NCBI GenBank assembly: GCA_900540685.1
Contig: UQGS01000006.1
Span: forward strand, 1 to 64,000
Source of the DNA: an uncultured Catenibacterium sp.
GTDB taxonomy: Bacteria; Bacillota_I; Bacilli_A; Erysipelotrichales; Coprobacillaceae
Length of the DNA: 64,000 nt
Direction of reading: 5' to 3'
The translations under genes were made by a program, and so were the position numbers. Shown here in pieces: positions 1 to 9,242 of this stretch. Under the pieces are notes generated by a model. It did no database searches. It saw nothing but the letters and a program-made list of their open reading frames with translations, and was not told the DNA's origin. The number at the start of each line of letters is the position of its first letter. The stretch's first letter is position 1.

Positions 1-305
1 TAACAAAAAAAAGAATCGAGGCTATTGGACAGGAAATCTCTATAAGAAGATGGTTAAAGTTATTCAAGAACTATCTATGTAGACACTTCTTATTCCAAAG
101 ATTTGATTCACGAGAATAGACAAAGAAACTTGCGGCGAAACCATTGACCTGAGGTAACCAATCCACGCATAACAGAGTGGCCAACCGCCGATAAATCTGT
201 ATAGAAGTTTCTTGTCCTATGTCCTTGATTTTAAAAAAACAAAATAAAACGAAAATTAAAGAAATACCCAAAGAAATATGATATTTCCGCTTGACAATCG
301 TCATT
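1..305. other. Unresolved left edge, possible mobile-element remnant
   Basis: This stretch lies downstream of the broken MATE gene and carries no gene I can name. An imperfect inverted repeat is visible: 25-44 against the reverse complement of 200-219, about 16 of 20 positions matching around GGACA-GAAA-CTATA. This resembles the end structure of a small insertion element or a folded RNA. A minus-strand open frame at 71-304 has one hydrophobic stretch near its start but no recognisable domain and no good ribosome site. I therefore treat the region as debris next to a gene disruption, and that is an inference. Confidence 0.3.
2..82 (+). CDS. Possible C-terminal tail of a protein entering from the left edge
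   Basis: An open frame runs in from the window edge for 26 codons and stops at TAG (80-82). The tail is lysine-rich and contains the string GYWTGNLYKKM. It is too short to assign to a family. It may be chance, because the surrounding DNA looks degenerate. Its only support is that it is open to the boundary and lies in the region that interrupts the MATE gene. Confidence 0.15.
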   Translation, partial: NKKKNRGYWTGNLYKKMVKVIQELSM

Positions 306-1295
306 TCATAACAGAATAGTAGAAAGAGTTACTGTAAATATAAATGCCTGTTTCAAACGATCATATCTTTTTGCACCATAACTAAATGCAGATACTGGCT
401 GGAATCCCTGTCCAATACCTACTCCCACTGAGAAGATCAGATTAGATATACGACTCACAACACTCATGGCCGCAATCGCTTCATCACCATAGATTCCTGC
501 CGCAAAATTTAAAGTCATAACACTGATACTATTTAATCCCTGACGACAGAGTGATGGGAATCCTACCGCAACAATACTTCCAATAACATGTTTCTCTAAA
601 CTGACATACTGCCATTTGAAACAACTTTGTGTCTTTCCTTTATGATACATAGAATAAAGAATAAAAGCACTGATATATTGAGACAGGGCAGTAGAAAGTC
701 CAGCACCAGTGACACCCATATGGAATATTCTCATAAACAGATAATCACCAAAGATATTAATAATAGAACCTGATGTAAGTCCAATCATCGCAAGTGAAGC
801 CTGTCCTTCATATCTTAGTATATTATTCATCACACATGATGAAGTCATAGCAGGTGCTGCAATAAGAATAAAGAAAGCATAGGCTCTTGCATAAGGTAAT
901 ATAGTAGAAGTTGAACCCATTAAATACATGAGTGGATTCAAGAATATAAGACCTAGTATCGCAATCAACGTACCAAAAAAGAGTGAGCCAAAAAAGCTAG
1001 TAGAGGCAAATATACGTGCTTCTTCTACTCTTTTAGCGCCTAGTCTTCTTGATATATTTGCGCCTGCGCCGTGTCCAAACATAAAGCCAAAAGCCTGCAA
1101 TATAGCCATTAATCCAAAGACAATACCGACTGCACCAGTCGCACTTGTTCCTACTGTAGAAACAAAGTAGGTATCAGCCATGTTATAGATATTAGTCACC
1201 AACATTGAGATAGTTGTTGGTAATGCTAGAGTAAGTATCAGAGAAGGGATTGGCTGTTTAGTCATTCTCTCATACTGTGATTCATATTGTGTCAT
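306..1295 (-). pseudogene. MATE-family efflux transporter, 3'-truncated
   Basis: The product resembles multidrug and toxin extrusion transporters, which exchange cations or drugs across the membrane. The N-terminus has the family's LALPTTISMLVTNIYNMADT segment, and about nine membrane segments follow, including the second-half repeat start (SIVAVGFPSLCRQGLNS). It stops after 329 residues at TGA, just after the text TVTLSTILL. MATE proteins are usually about 440-460 residues, so roughly the last three helices are missing. None of the three frames beyond the stop restores a MATE C-terminus by eye, so insertion or deletion fits better than one frameshift. The start has a strong AAAGGGGAG ribosome site. 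The gene is divergent from the lipoprotein gene at 1406. Confidence 0.7.
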
Positions 1296-1354
1296 AAAAC
1301 TCTCCCCTTTTGGTTATTTATTATAAAACTACTTCTTACTTAAAACAATCAAGG

Positions 1355-1383
1355 TTCACATAATGAAAAAATTGTGATAATGT
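1355..1383 (+). promoter_or_regulatory. Promoter of the small lipoprotein gene
   Basis: TTCACA (1355-1360), a 17-nt spacer and TAATGT (1378-1383) form a sigma-A type promoter about 22 nt before the start codon. Confidence 0.55.
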
Positions 1384-1405
1384 AAGAGATGCGAGGTATG
1401 AGAAA

Positions 1406-2050
1406 ATGTATAAAAAAATATTAACACTAGTATTATGTGCTTTCTTTGTATTAACTGGATGTTCTTCTAAGACAGCTGTTAAATCACAGGCGAGTACATA
1501 TGCAGTCCTTACTAAAAAGAAAAAGAATGAGCTTCTTAAGATGAAGAAGCATTATGATCTTATTGTAGTGAGAAGTAAAGGTTTAACTACAGAAGATATG
1601 AAGGTTTTAAGAAAGAAGTCTAAACAGATTTATTTCTATATGAGTTTAAAGAAACCTCATCATAAAGCTGAAGAGTTAAAGGCTGATGGTATCTTTATTA
1701 GTAAGATTGATGATGCCAATGCATTAGATGCTCTTATTAAAGAAGCAAATCAGAATAAGTTAAAGGTTATTGTGAATAATGCCTATGATTATAGAGAAAC
1801 TGTTTATAAGAATGCTAAGATGGTGGCAGGTGTAAACCAGACTAGTATGATGACTAAGAAACAGGGTAAGAAATATGTGAAGCAGGATACTGAAGTATCA
1901 ACACGCCTAAAGAAATATTTAAGTACTTGTCAAGAAAAAGGTATTGCGACTTATTTAGTAGAATATACTACAAATACTGACTGGAGAGCTGCAATCAGTG
2001 CTTATTGTAAGAAGCATCATATTACTTACTACAATCCAACTATTAAGTAA
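1406..2050 (+). CDS. Small lipoprotein of unknown function
   Basis: The 214-residue product begins with a lipoprotein signal: charged MYKK, a hydrophobic core and the lipobox LTGC, so it is probably lipid-anchored on the outer face of the membrane. The mature part alternates beta-like and helical stretches (YDLIVVRSKG, YFYMSL, DGIFISKIDD, LKVIVNNAYD, ATYLVEYT). This pattern resembles a small TIM-barrel such as the GH114/TM1410 group, but I see no convincing catalytic pair and do not claim enzyme activity. It is transcribed alone, with its own promoter and terminator. Confidence 0.75.
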   Translation: MYKKILTLVLCAFFVLTGCSSKTAVKSQASTYAVLTKKKKNELLKMKKHYDLIVVRSKGLTTEDMKVLRKKSKQIYFYMSLKKPHHKAEELKADGIFISKIDDANALDALIKEANQNKLKVIVNNAYDYRETVYKNAKMVAGVNQTSMMTKKQGKKYVKQDTEVSTRLKKYLSTCQEKGIATYLVEYTTNTDWRAAISAYCKKHHITYYNPTIK

Positions 2051-2051
2051 G

Positions 2052-2074
2052 ACACATGGAAACATGTGTTTTTT
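2052..2074 (+). terminator. Terminator after the lipoprotein gene
   Basis: The stem ACACATG/CATGTGT with a GAAA loop is followed directly by a T run on the plus strand. Confidence 0.8.
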
Positions 2075-2080
2075 ATGTAC

Positions 2081-2102
2081 AAAAAAGACCTCCGAAGAGG
2101 TC
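2081..2102 (-). terminator. Terminator ending the RNA downstream of the Abi_2 gene
   Basis: On the minus strand GACCTC-TTCG-GAGGTC (plus 2087-2102) is followed by TTTTTT. This is a UUCG tetraloop terminator. It lies about 90 nt past the Abi_2 stop codon, so it closes the structured region at 2087-2191 and not the CDS directly. Confidence 0.85.
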
Positions 2103-2191
2103 CATTAATAGAAAACCCGAGCAAACATCATTTCCACAATGCCGCTACCGTAAAAGAATATCTTTTTCCACCTGTTAAGATGATACACTGT
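2081..2191 (-). ncRNA. Candidate abiF-associated small RNA
   Basis: Between the Abi_2 stop codon and a UUCG terminator lie about 90 nt with clear structure on the minus strand. A hairpin AAAAGA-TAT-TCTTTT comes first. A longer imperfect stem opens with AGC and closes with GCT, with GCAT/ATGT pairing inside. A short linker then leads to the terminator hairpin. No open reading frame fits. From memory, AbiF genes are associated with a conserved structured RNA, and recent work treats AbiF plus this RNA as a toxin-antitoxin-like pair. Family membership was not checked here. The alternative is an ordinary structured 3' untranslated region. Confidence 0.5.
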
Positions 2192-3127
2192 CTAAAACCA
2201 ACTGTCAATGACTAACCCAAGAAATTTGAAAGTTCCTTGGACTAATTTATTAGTCTTATAATAATTAGAATTTCTATCAATTCTTCTCATCAATTTCTTC
2301 AATTCCCCACTTTCGTATAATGCAACTCCTTCGCTTCTTACTATTTTCTTATGCATATACAACAACGTAATGATCTGCTGAATTCTCGCATTACTCATTT
2401 TATTTTTTCGAAAGTTAGAATTCATATGTGGAATACATATCAATTCCTTTATAATCTCTTTATTTGTATGATGTTCTGCAGTATGAGGTCTTAAATCATT
2501 CAATATACAATTACTATGAGCCGCCCCATTTCTAATTTTTTTACAAGTTAATAGCCTATAATAATCATCTATCATTTCTTTGTCAGAGTATTGCTTAGCA
2601 CAATAGTGATAAAATCCAACTAATTCTCCAAACGATATAATTTCAATAAATGCCCAAACAGGATAATTACCTTCATACTTTTCAATAATATCTCTGCAGT
2701 AAATACTTCTTTTATTTCTATTAATTTCAGATAAAAAATTTTTCTTATGCCTATCGTCCAATGAATCAATATAATCTTTGACAACTTGATAACCATCCTC
2801 ATCATACTCATCTATTTTCCTTAATAATTGTAGCTTCGTATGATGTTCAATATCCAAAGCCATTTCTACTATTTTATAACGAAGACGCATATCAATGATC
2901 GACATGTCAACTAGATACGCAAATTCTAAATTAATATACTTTCCCTCATTTTTTCCACCTGGATGTTTATCATAATTTTTTCTAAAAGAAGTCAGCTTAT
3001 AATAATTATTGTTGTATTTGAGATATTGTTTGGCTGATTCCTCATCCATGATATTGAAAAGTATTCCCTTGTCTTTCAAATATTGAATCTGTTCATCTAG
3101 AGATAATCTTGGTTTACTATTTTCCAT
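2192..3127 (-). CDS. Abi_2/AbiF-family HEPN abortive-infection protein
   Basis: The 311-residue product matches the Abi_2 family of phage abortive-infection proteins. Visible marks are the N-terminal pattern LSLDEQIQYLKDKGI, the NNNYYKLTSF segment, the family motif YPVWAFIEIISFGELVGFY and a HEPN RNase motif RNGAAH (R-N-x3-H, about residues 199-204). HEPN proteins of this kind usually cut RNA, often tRNA or mRNA, on phage attack. I chose ATG 3127 because AAAGGAG is spaced 7 nt from it. A TTG two codons earlier sits almost on that site. The gene is isolated between two terminators, with a structured RNA candidate directly behind it, and is probably accessory DNA. Confidence 0.85.
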   Translation of the reverse strand: MENSKPRLSLDEQIQYLKDKGILFNIMDEESAKQYLKYNNNYYKLTSFRKNYDKHPGGKNEGKYINLEFAYLVDMSIIDMRLRYKIVEMALDIEHHTKLQLLRKIDEYDEDGYQVVKDYIDSLDDRHKKNFLSEINRNKRSIYCRDIIEKYEGNYPVWAFIEIISFGELVGFYHYCAKQYSDKEMIDDYYRLLTCKKIRNGAAHSNCILNDLRPHTAEHHTNKEIIKELICIPHMNSNFRKNKMSNARIQQIITLLYMHKKIVRSEGVALYESGELKKLMRRIDRNSNYYKTNKLVQGTFKFLGLVIDSWF

Positions 3128-3150
3128 CTTCAATCTCCTTTAAACGTATT

Positions 3151-3179
3151 AAAAAAACTATAAGAATTACTCTTATAGT
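3151..3179 (-). terminator. Terminator of the DUF5131 gene
   Basis: On the minus strand the stem ACTATAAGA/TCTTATAGT with a 5-nt loop is followed by a run of seven T. It separates the DUF5131 gene from the Abi_2 gene. Confidence 0.85.
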
Positions 3180-3222
3180 CTTCTACTAATTTATACTATT
3201 TGAAACTTCTTTTTTCTTATTA

Positions 3223-4098
3223 TCAAAGACATTGTTTACAGCCAAATCTTCTTGCACATCCATTACATATAGGTTTTGATGCACATTCTAAACAATGTTC
3301 ACTGAATTCTCTTTTATACAACTGATCTTCTCTTAATTCATTATCAAAGAAATCATAAAGATGATATACAGGTTTCTTTCCTTGATAATTCATTCTAGAA
3401 CGATAGGCTATTCTTGTCTGAGCTACTTTACCTTTTACTCGATAATGGATACCATCCTTCACAAAATGAGATCCTGTTTCTATAAAAGTGAATGTCGTAT
3501 TCTTATTCACACATTGATTATGTAGCGATTTAATCCAATCGAAGTCACATGCTCTTGTACCACCATAATTCTCTCCACCGCATGTCACTTCTTCTATACG
3601 TCCATCTAGATATCTCTCTAGATCTATAGGACCTATAAGAGGGGCTAACATCACACCTCTATGTTTAGCAGGAATATCTAAAAGAAGTGGTATTCGTTCA
3701 TCTGCACGCTTTTGATTCTCACATGTGACATTGAGTATCACATTCTCATACCCTTCACCCCAATTATCTGGTAAGCATTCTTTGAGTCTTTCTGCTCTTT
3801 TAGTCAGTATAAAAAAAATGACATCCTGTCTTCTTCTGATCATGGACCAGACATCATCTCTCCATATATCTGCTTCTTCTAGACAGAAATCACTTGTCAT
3901 ACAGACTCTTATCTTTTCTCCACTTTGTATCTTATAGGTACCATCTCTATTTTTAGAAAGTGGATACGCAAAATCATTGGTCTTATATATATGTGAGCCA
4001 TCCTGATTTCTCATCTTATCTAAAACATACATATAACAGTTCTTACACCCTTCTGAATACTTTACACAGCCATGCCAGGGATTCCAAATATCGTGCAT
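3223..4098 (-). CDS. DUF5131 family (phage Gp37/Gp68-like) protein
   Basis: The 291-residue product begins WNPWHGCVKYSEGCKNCYMY, the hallmark of the DUF5131/Gp37-Gp68 family, which is thought to be radical-SAM-like because of its early cysteine cluster. The middle contains ILTKRAERL and NVTCENQKRADERIP, both typical of the family, and GGENYGG. The C-terminus has a second cysteine-rich block (CLECASKPICNGCARRFGCKQC) that could bind zinc or an Fe-S cluster. The biochemical role is not established. Members occur on phages and in bacterial genomes. One base separates its ATG from the end of the next gene upstream, so the two may be cotranscribed. Confidence 0.8.
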   Translation of the reverse strand: MHDIWNPWHGCVKYSEGCKNCYMYVLDKMRNQDGSHIYKTNDFAYPLSKNRDGTYKIQSGEKIRVCMTSDFCLEEADIWRDDVWSMIRRRQDVIFFILTKRAERLKECLPDNWGEGYENVILNVTCENQKRADERIPLLLDIPAKHRGVMLAPLIGPIDLERYLDGRIEEVTCGGENYGGTRACDFDWIKSLHNQCVNKNTTFTFIETGSHFVKDGIHYRVKGKVAQTRIAYRSRMNYQGKKPVYHLYDFFDNELREDQLYKREFSEHCLECASKPICNGCARRFGCKQCL

Positions 4099-4099
4099 T

Positions 4100-4711
4100 T
4101 TAACTCCTTATCAAACTAAAGTGCTTTATTTCAAACCATTTAATAATACGTCCTACACAAAGTGCAGAGATTATTGTTCCTACACCTATACCATAGAATG
4201 GTGAACGTGTTACTAAACAAAGAATAATTGTAGATGCAATCATTGTAATATCAAAGCAGTTCTTACACAAGGAATACGGCTTATTATATCTTGTAGAAAT
4301 ACTTAAGACCACACCATCCACTGGCGCCAATATAAAATGAGACTGTATCATTGTATATACACCAAAAGCTGTACATAAGTTTCCTGCAAGCAATATCACA
4401 AAACGTAATCCTAAAGATTCTGGAGAAGCAGGAATAATCATCTGATATAAATCTATTATATATCCCATAATAAATGAGAAAGGTATTTCTAAAAGAATAT
4501 CTAATTTTATCTTTCTTTCTATCAATAGCTGTACCACAATTAAAACCATATAAAGAATAATATTTGCAATACCAAATGAAATAGGTGTCGTTTCTTTTAC
4601 TGCATAAGGAAGTGTAGTAAAAGCAGCTACTCCTAATAATGAACGTGTATTCAAAGTAATCCCTAATACAAGTACATTTAGTCCAATTAAGTAATTAATC
4701 AATCGTTTCAT
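4100..4711 (-). CDS. YczE/DUF6198-type integral membrane protein
   Basis: The 203-residue product has five or so membrane helices and the pattern of the YczE (DUF6198) family, with PVDGVVLSIS after the third helix and GIGVGTIISALCVGRIIKWF near the end. No transported substrate is known for the family. I chose ATG 4711, which has GGGGTG six nt upstream. An in-frame TTG at 4759 would add 16 non-hydrophobic residues and lacks a ribosome site. It is divergent from a LysR regulator, a common arrangement for a regulator and its target. Confidence 0.8.
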   Translation of the reverse strand: MKRLINYLIGLNVLVLGITLNTRSLLGVAAFTTLPYAVKETTPISFGIANIILYMVLIVVQLLIERKIKLDILLEIPFSFIMGYIIDLYQMIIPASPESLGLRFVILLAGNLCTAFGVYTMIQSHFILAPVDGVVLSISTRYNKPYSLCKNCFDITMIASTIILCLVTRSPFYGIGVGTIISALCVGRIIKWFEIKHFSLIRS

Positions 4712-4807
4712 CTTTATCACCCCAATAGAAGTATAAAGAGTTTTCTTATACCTTTCCAATATCGTTTATATATTATATAATAACTTATAGTTATTAGAGG
4801 TGAGAAC

Positions 4808-5584
4808 ATGAATATTAAACAGATAGAATATTTTATTGATTTATCAACATCCTTAAGCTTTACCAAAACAGCCCAGCATTTCTACATTTCTCAGACTGCA
4901 ATTACTAAGCAGATTCATAATCTAGAAGATGAATTAGGTATACCATTATTTATCAGAAACAAAAAGAAAGTAGAAATCACACCAGAAGGAACACTTTTTT
5001 TATCCCATGCACAAAGTATTATGAAAGAAATAAATACTGCCAAACAGGTCGTAGACGCTTATAAGCGTGGAGAATCAGGTATTGTACGTATTGGTCTTCT
5101 AAAAAACTGTGATGATCAGCTGACTGTTAGTCTATTAGAAACAATCAAGAAAACGTATCCTTCTATTGTATTAGAATATCGTGCTTATAGGCGTATAAAT
5201 CTTATACAGCTGTTTAATGAAAGAGAGCTTGATCTTATTATTATGATGGAAAATCACTTTCTCCAAGAGCCTTCCCTCTTATTAAAGACGTACCCTCTTA
5301 TGAAGTATTATCATAAAGACACTTCTCTCACATCACTTCCTCTTCTTTATGATACTTCAGTAAAATATGAGAATATAGATACAGAAATCGAACAATTACT
5401 ACTTAAAGCCTGTATGAAGGAAGGATATGTCATATTACAGAAGTTCGTGGACCAAAGTCCTTACTGTAAGTATTTATCATCTTTTCCTACAGATAGGACT
5501 TCTTCTTTATATCTCTACTATCATGAAGATGCTCATCAAATCATTCATAATATACTAGACGTACTCAAAAAGCATGCCTTCTAG
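4808..5584 (+). CDS. LysR-family transcriptional regulator
   Basis: The N-terminal 65 residues are a typical LysR winged helix-turn-helix (MNIKQIEYFIDL, SFTKTAQHFYISQTAITKQI, LEDELGIPLFIR). The effector domain begins GIVRIGLLKNCDD and is short: the protein has 258 residues against about 290-300 in the family, so one lobe of the sensor appears reduced. It is divergent from the YczE-type gene and probably controls it from the shared 96-bp gap. A strong terminator overlaps its last codons. Confidence 0.88.
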   Translation: MNIKQIEYFIDLSTSLSFTKTAQHFYISQTAITKQIHNLEDELGIPLFIRNKKKVEITPEGTLFLSHAQSIMKEINTAKQVVDAYKRGESGIVRIGLLKNCDDQLTVSLLETIKKTYPSIVLEYRAYRRINLIQLFNERELDLIIMMENHFLQEPSLLLKTYPLMKYYHKDTSLTSLPLLYDTSVKYENIDTEIEQLLLKACMKEGYVILQKFVDQSPYCKYLSSFPTDRTSSLYLYYHEDAHQIIHNILDVLKKHAF

Positions 5585-5600
5585 GCATGCTCGTTTTATT
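5566..5600. terminator. Bidirectional terminator between lysR and the ABC operon
   Basis: The stem AGCATGCC/GGCATGCT (5571-5578, 5584-5591) is flanked by A5 on the left and TTTTATT on the right, so it can end transcripts from both directions. It includes the last codons of the LysR gene. Confidence 0.85.
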
Positions 5601-7488
5601 CTAGTTCAAATGCTCCAGTATATAACTGATAGTATTGACCCTTCTGTTTAATTAAGTCATCATGAGAACCACGTTCAATAATATGACCATGATCTAATAC
5701 CATGATTACATCAGAGTTCTGTACAGTAGAAAGTCTATGTGCGATAACAAATACAGTACGACCCTTCATTAAAGCATCCATACCCTTTTGTACAATAGCT
5801 TCTGTACGTGTATCGATAGATGATGTTGCTTCATCCATGATCATAACAGGTGGATCTGCTACTGCAGCTCTCGCAATCGCAATAAGCTGTCTCTGACCCT
5901 GTGATAAACTTGCCCCATTACCAGTCAACATTGTGTTATAACCATCTGGTAAACGTGTAATGAAATCATCTGCACCAGCAAGCTTAGCTGCTTCAATACA
6001 TTGTTCATCAGTCGCTTCGAGATAACCATAACGGATATTATCCATTACAGTACCAGTAAAGAGGTTTGTTTCCTGTAAGATGATACCAAGTGATCTTCTT
6101 AAATCAGGTTTCTTAATCTTATTGATGTTGATACCATCATATCTGATCTTACCATCTTCAATATCATAGAATCTATTAATCAGGTTAGTAATAGTTGTCT
6201 TACCAGCACCAGTTGCCCCTACAAAGGCTACTTTCTGACCAGGTTTAGCATATAATGTGATGTTATGTAGAATCATCTTATTTGGGTTATAAGCGAAATC
6301 TACATCATGCATTTCTACATCGCCTTCAAGTCTTGTATAAGTCACAGTACCATCTTCATGTGGATGTTTCCATGCCCACATTTCTGTACGTTCTGTTGTT
6401 TCTACAAGTTCACCATTTTCTTCCTTGGCATTGACTAAAGTGACATAACCTTCATCAAATTCAGGTTCTTCATCTAATAATCCAAAGATACGACTCGCCC
6501 CAGCAAGACCCATAACAACTGAGTTGATCTGCTGAGAAATCTGACCAATCTGTCCACAGAACTGCTTAGTCATATTTAAGAATGGAACAACAATAGAAAT
6601 ACTTAAAGCCATACCTGAGACTGAAATATTAGGCACCTTTAAATAAAGAAGAGTACCACCAACAATCGCAATTAATACATAAAGAATATTACCTACGTTA
6701 TTCAAAATAGGCATTAAGATATTCGCAAATGTATTGGCTTTTCTAGATGCTTCAAACCATTCATTGTTTACTTTATCAAATCCAGCAATCGCTTCTTCCT
6801 CATGGTTGAATACTTTGATGACCTTCTGTCCGTTCATCATTTCTTCAATATAACCTTCAGTTTCACCAAGTGTCTGCTGCTGTTTAATAAAGAATCTTGA
6901 ACTCTTAGAACCAAAGTTCTTAGTAATTAAAACCATGATCATACAGCCAATAAAGATAACTCCTGCAAGCCATAAACTGAAATAAAGCATGATACTTACT
7001 ACTGTAATTAAAACAATAGAAGTCTGCATTAAAGCTGGTAATGACTGAGAAATAAGCTGTCTTAATGTATCTGTATCATTTGTATAAATAGACATGATAT
7101 CACCATGTGCATTTGTATCAAAATAACGGATAGGAAGACTTTCCATTTTCGCAAACATCTTTTCTCTGAATTTCATTAATGAACCCTGAGTCACTACAGC
7201 CATTAAACGGTTGTATGTAAATGATGCGATTAATGAAAAAATATAAAGAACGACTAATACAACAACAATTGAGAATATTTCAGGTTTTGCATGTACCCAG
7301 TCTTTAGTACGCCAATACTTTTCAATAACAGAAATAATATTCTGCATGAAAATAGATGGTATAGAGCTGACAACTGCATTAAAGAGAATTAAGAATATGA
7401 TAATAGGTAGAAGAACAGGATAGAATTCAAAAAGTGTTTTAATCAAACGTATGAATGTGTTCTTCTTATTACCACGATTATTGTTCAT
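5596..7488 (-). CDS. ABC multidrug exporter half-transporter, catalytic subunit
   Basis: The 630-residue product has an N-terminal six-helix exporter domain and a C-terminal ATPase. ATPase motifs are canonical: Walker A GATGAGKT, signature LSQGQ, Walker B VMIMDEATSSID and H-loop VIAHRLSTV. It pairs with the partner encoded just upstream, whose site is degenerate, to form a heterodimer with one working ATP site. An insert of about 50 residues precedes the ATPase (EENGELVETTERTE). The start at 7488 follows AGGAGGTGAACAGG and overlaps the upstream stop by 11 bp. A longer upstream frame exists but lies inside the partner gene and lacks membrane-protein character. Confidence 0.92.
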   Translation of the reverse strand: MNNNRGNKKNTFIRLIKTLFEFYPVLLPIIIFLILFNAVVSSIPSIFMQNIISVIEKYWRTKDWVHAKPEIFSIVVVLVVLYIFSLIASFTYNRLMAVVTQGSLMKFREKMFAKMESLPIRYFDTNAHGDIMSIYTNDTDTLRQLISQSLPALMQTSIVLITVVSIMLYFSLWLAGVIFIGCMIMVLITKNFGSKSSRFFIKQQQTLGETEGYIEEMMNGQKVIKVFNHEEEAIAGFDKVNNEWFEASRKANTFANILMPILNNVGNILYVLIAIVGGTLLYLKVPNISVSGMALSISIVVPFLNMTKQFCGQIGQISQQINSVVMGLAGASRIFGLLDEEPEFDEGYVTLVNAKEENGELVETTERTEMWAWKHPHEDGTVTYTRLEGDVEMHDVDFAYNPNKMILHNITLYAKPGQKVAFVGATGAGKTTITNLINRFYDIEDGKIRYDGININKIKKPDLRRSLGIILQETNLFTGTVMDNIRYGYLEATDEQCIEAAKLAGADDFITRLPDGYNTMLTGNGASLSQGQRQLIAIARAAVADPPVMIMDEATSSIDTRTEAIVQKGMDALMKGRTVFVIAHRLSTVQNSDVIMVLDHGHIIERGSHDDLIKQKGQYYQLYTGAFELE

Positions 7489-9229
7489 CCTGTTCACCTC
7501 CTCTATTTTGTGAATAATATACTTCCTGATAAATTGGATTAGATGCGAGAAGTTCATCATGAGTACCGATAGCTTCAATAGAACCATTATCCATGATAAT
7601 GATCTGATCAGCATCCTGTACACTTGATACTCTCTGCGCAATGATGATCTTAGTTGTTTCAGGAATAAACTTCTTGAAACCACCTCTAATAATTGCATCT
7701 GTTTTTGTATCTACAGCACTTGTAGAGTCATCAAGAATTAAGATTTTAGGTTTCTTAAGTAATGCACGTGCAATACATAATCTCTGTTTCTGTCCACCAG
7801 AAACGTTTGTACCACCCTGTTCAATATGTGTATCATATTTATCTGGGAACTGTTCGATGAATTCATCAGCACATGCAAGATGACATGCTTCTTCTATTTC
7901 TTCATCTGTGGCTTCTTTATTACCCCAGCGTAAGTTTTCTTTAATAGAACCAGAGAATAAGACATTCTTCTGTAACACAACAGAAACAGCATCTCTTAAA
8001 GTCACTAAGTCATAGTCTCTTACATCTACACCTGCTACTTTTACTTCACCTTCTGTTACATCATAAAGACGTGAAATAAGATTCACAAGTGATGTTTTAG
8101 AAGAACCAGTACCACCTAAAATACCAATAGTCTGTCCTGATTTAATATGTAGATTAATATTTGCAAGAGCATAACGATCAGCACGTTTAGAGTATTTAAA
8201 TGAGACGTTATTAAAATCAATAGAACCATCACTAACTTCATAGATAGGATTTTCTGGATTGGAGATCGTATGTTTTTCTTCTAATACAGCGACAATACGT
8301 TCACATGATTCCATAGAGATAGTCACCATAACAAAGATCATAGATAACATCATTAAGCTCATAAGAATCTGGAAGCTATAAGTAAGTAATGAAGATAACT
8401 GACCTACCTGGATAATAGTACCACCGAAATTAACAACTAAGAATGAACCAAATGTCATAACGAAAATCATTACAACATAAATACAGAACTGCATCATTGG
8501 GTTGTTTAATGCAAGAATCTTTTCAGCTCTTGTGAAGTCATTACAAACATCTTCTGCAGCTGTATTGAATTTCTTCATTTCAAAATCTTCACGAACGAAT
8601 GATTTTACAACTCTGATACCATTGATATTTTCCTGTACTGAGTTGTTTAAGTTATCATATTTTCTAAATACCTTTCTAAATAAAGGCATTGTCTTCTTGA
8701 TTACAAGACCTAAACCAATACCAAGTACTGGAATAGTAAATAAGAAGATTAAAGCAAGACGACCACCCATGACAAATCCCATAATTAATGAGAAGATCAA
8801 CATAAGTGGTGCACGTACAACTGTACGAATAATCATCATATAAGCCATCTGAACGTTAGTGACATCAGTTGTCATACGAGTCACAAGTGATGAAGCACTG
8901 AAACGGTCAATGTTTTCAAATGAGAAGTTCTGAACTGCAACAAACAAGTCTTTACGTAAGTTCTTACCAAAACCTGCTGAAGCATTAGCTGCAGTAATAC
9001 CTGCAAGAGCCCCAAATAGGAGTGAGAAACAAGCCATAATTACAAGTATCACACCATATTTCACAATTACAGAGAGATCGCAGCCGTTCTGCATTTTATT
9101 CACTAGAGTTGCGACCATTAATGGTAGAAAACATTCTGTCAATGATTCAAAGGCAACTAAGATAGGTGTCAACATAGAATCTCTCTTGTATTCACGAATA
9201 CTTTTCTTAAGCACACGAATTATATTCAT
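7478..9229 (-). CDS. ABC multidrug exporter half-transporter, degenerate-site subunit
   Basis: The 583-residue product has six membrane segments and an ATPase domain with an altered catalytic set: Walker A GGTGSSKT, Walker B ILILDDSTSAVD with Asp in place of the catalytic Glu, and Gln in place of the H-loop His (IIIAQRVSSV). The signature VSGGQKQR is intact. This is the classic non-hydrolysing partner of heterodimeric exporters, so it should work only with the product of 5596-7488. I chose ATG 9229, which has AAGGGG at proper distance. An ATG at 9250 overlaps the MarR stop but has no ribosome site. Regulation is probably by the upstream MarR protein. Confidence 0.92.
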   Translation of the reverse strand: MNIIRVLKKSIREYKRDSMLTPILVAFESLTECFLPLMVATLVNKMQNGCDLSVIVKYGVILVIMACFSLLFGALAGITAANASAGFGKNLRKDLFVAVQNFSFENIDRFSASSLVTRMTTDVTNVQMAYMMIIRTVVRAPLMLIFSLIMGFVMGGRLALIFLFTIPVLGIGLGLVIKKTMPLFRKVFRKYDNLNNSVQENINGIRVVKSFVREDFEMKKFNTAAEDVCNDFTRAEKILALNNPMMQFCIYVVMIFVMTFGSFLVVNFGGTIIQVGQLSSLLTYSFQILMSLMMLSMIFVMVTISMESCERIVAVLEEKHTISNPENPIYEVSDGSIDFNNVSFKYSKRADRYALANINLHIKSGQTIGILGGTGSSKTSLVNLISRLYDVTEGEVKVAGVDVRDYDLVTLRDAVSVVLQKNVLFSGSIKENLRWGNKEATDEEIEEACHLACADEFIEQFPDKYDTHIEQGGTNVSGGQKQRLCIARALLKKPKILILDDSTSAVDTKTDAIIRGGFKKFIPETTKIIIAQRVSSVQDADQIIIMDNGSIEAIGTHDELLASNPIYQEVYYSQNRGGEQDEQ

Positions 9230-9242
9230 TCTTTTTCCCCTT

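Noticed and set aside
71..304. 77-residue minus-strand protein next to the MATE gene
   Set aside because: No recognisable domain, no convincing ribosome site, and it lies over an inverted-repeat region that looks like debris.
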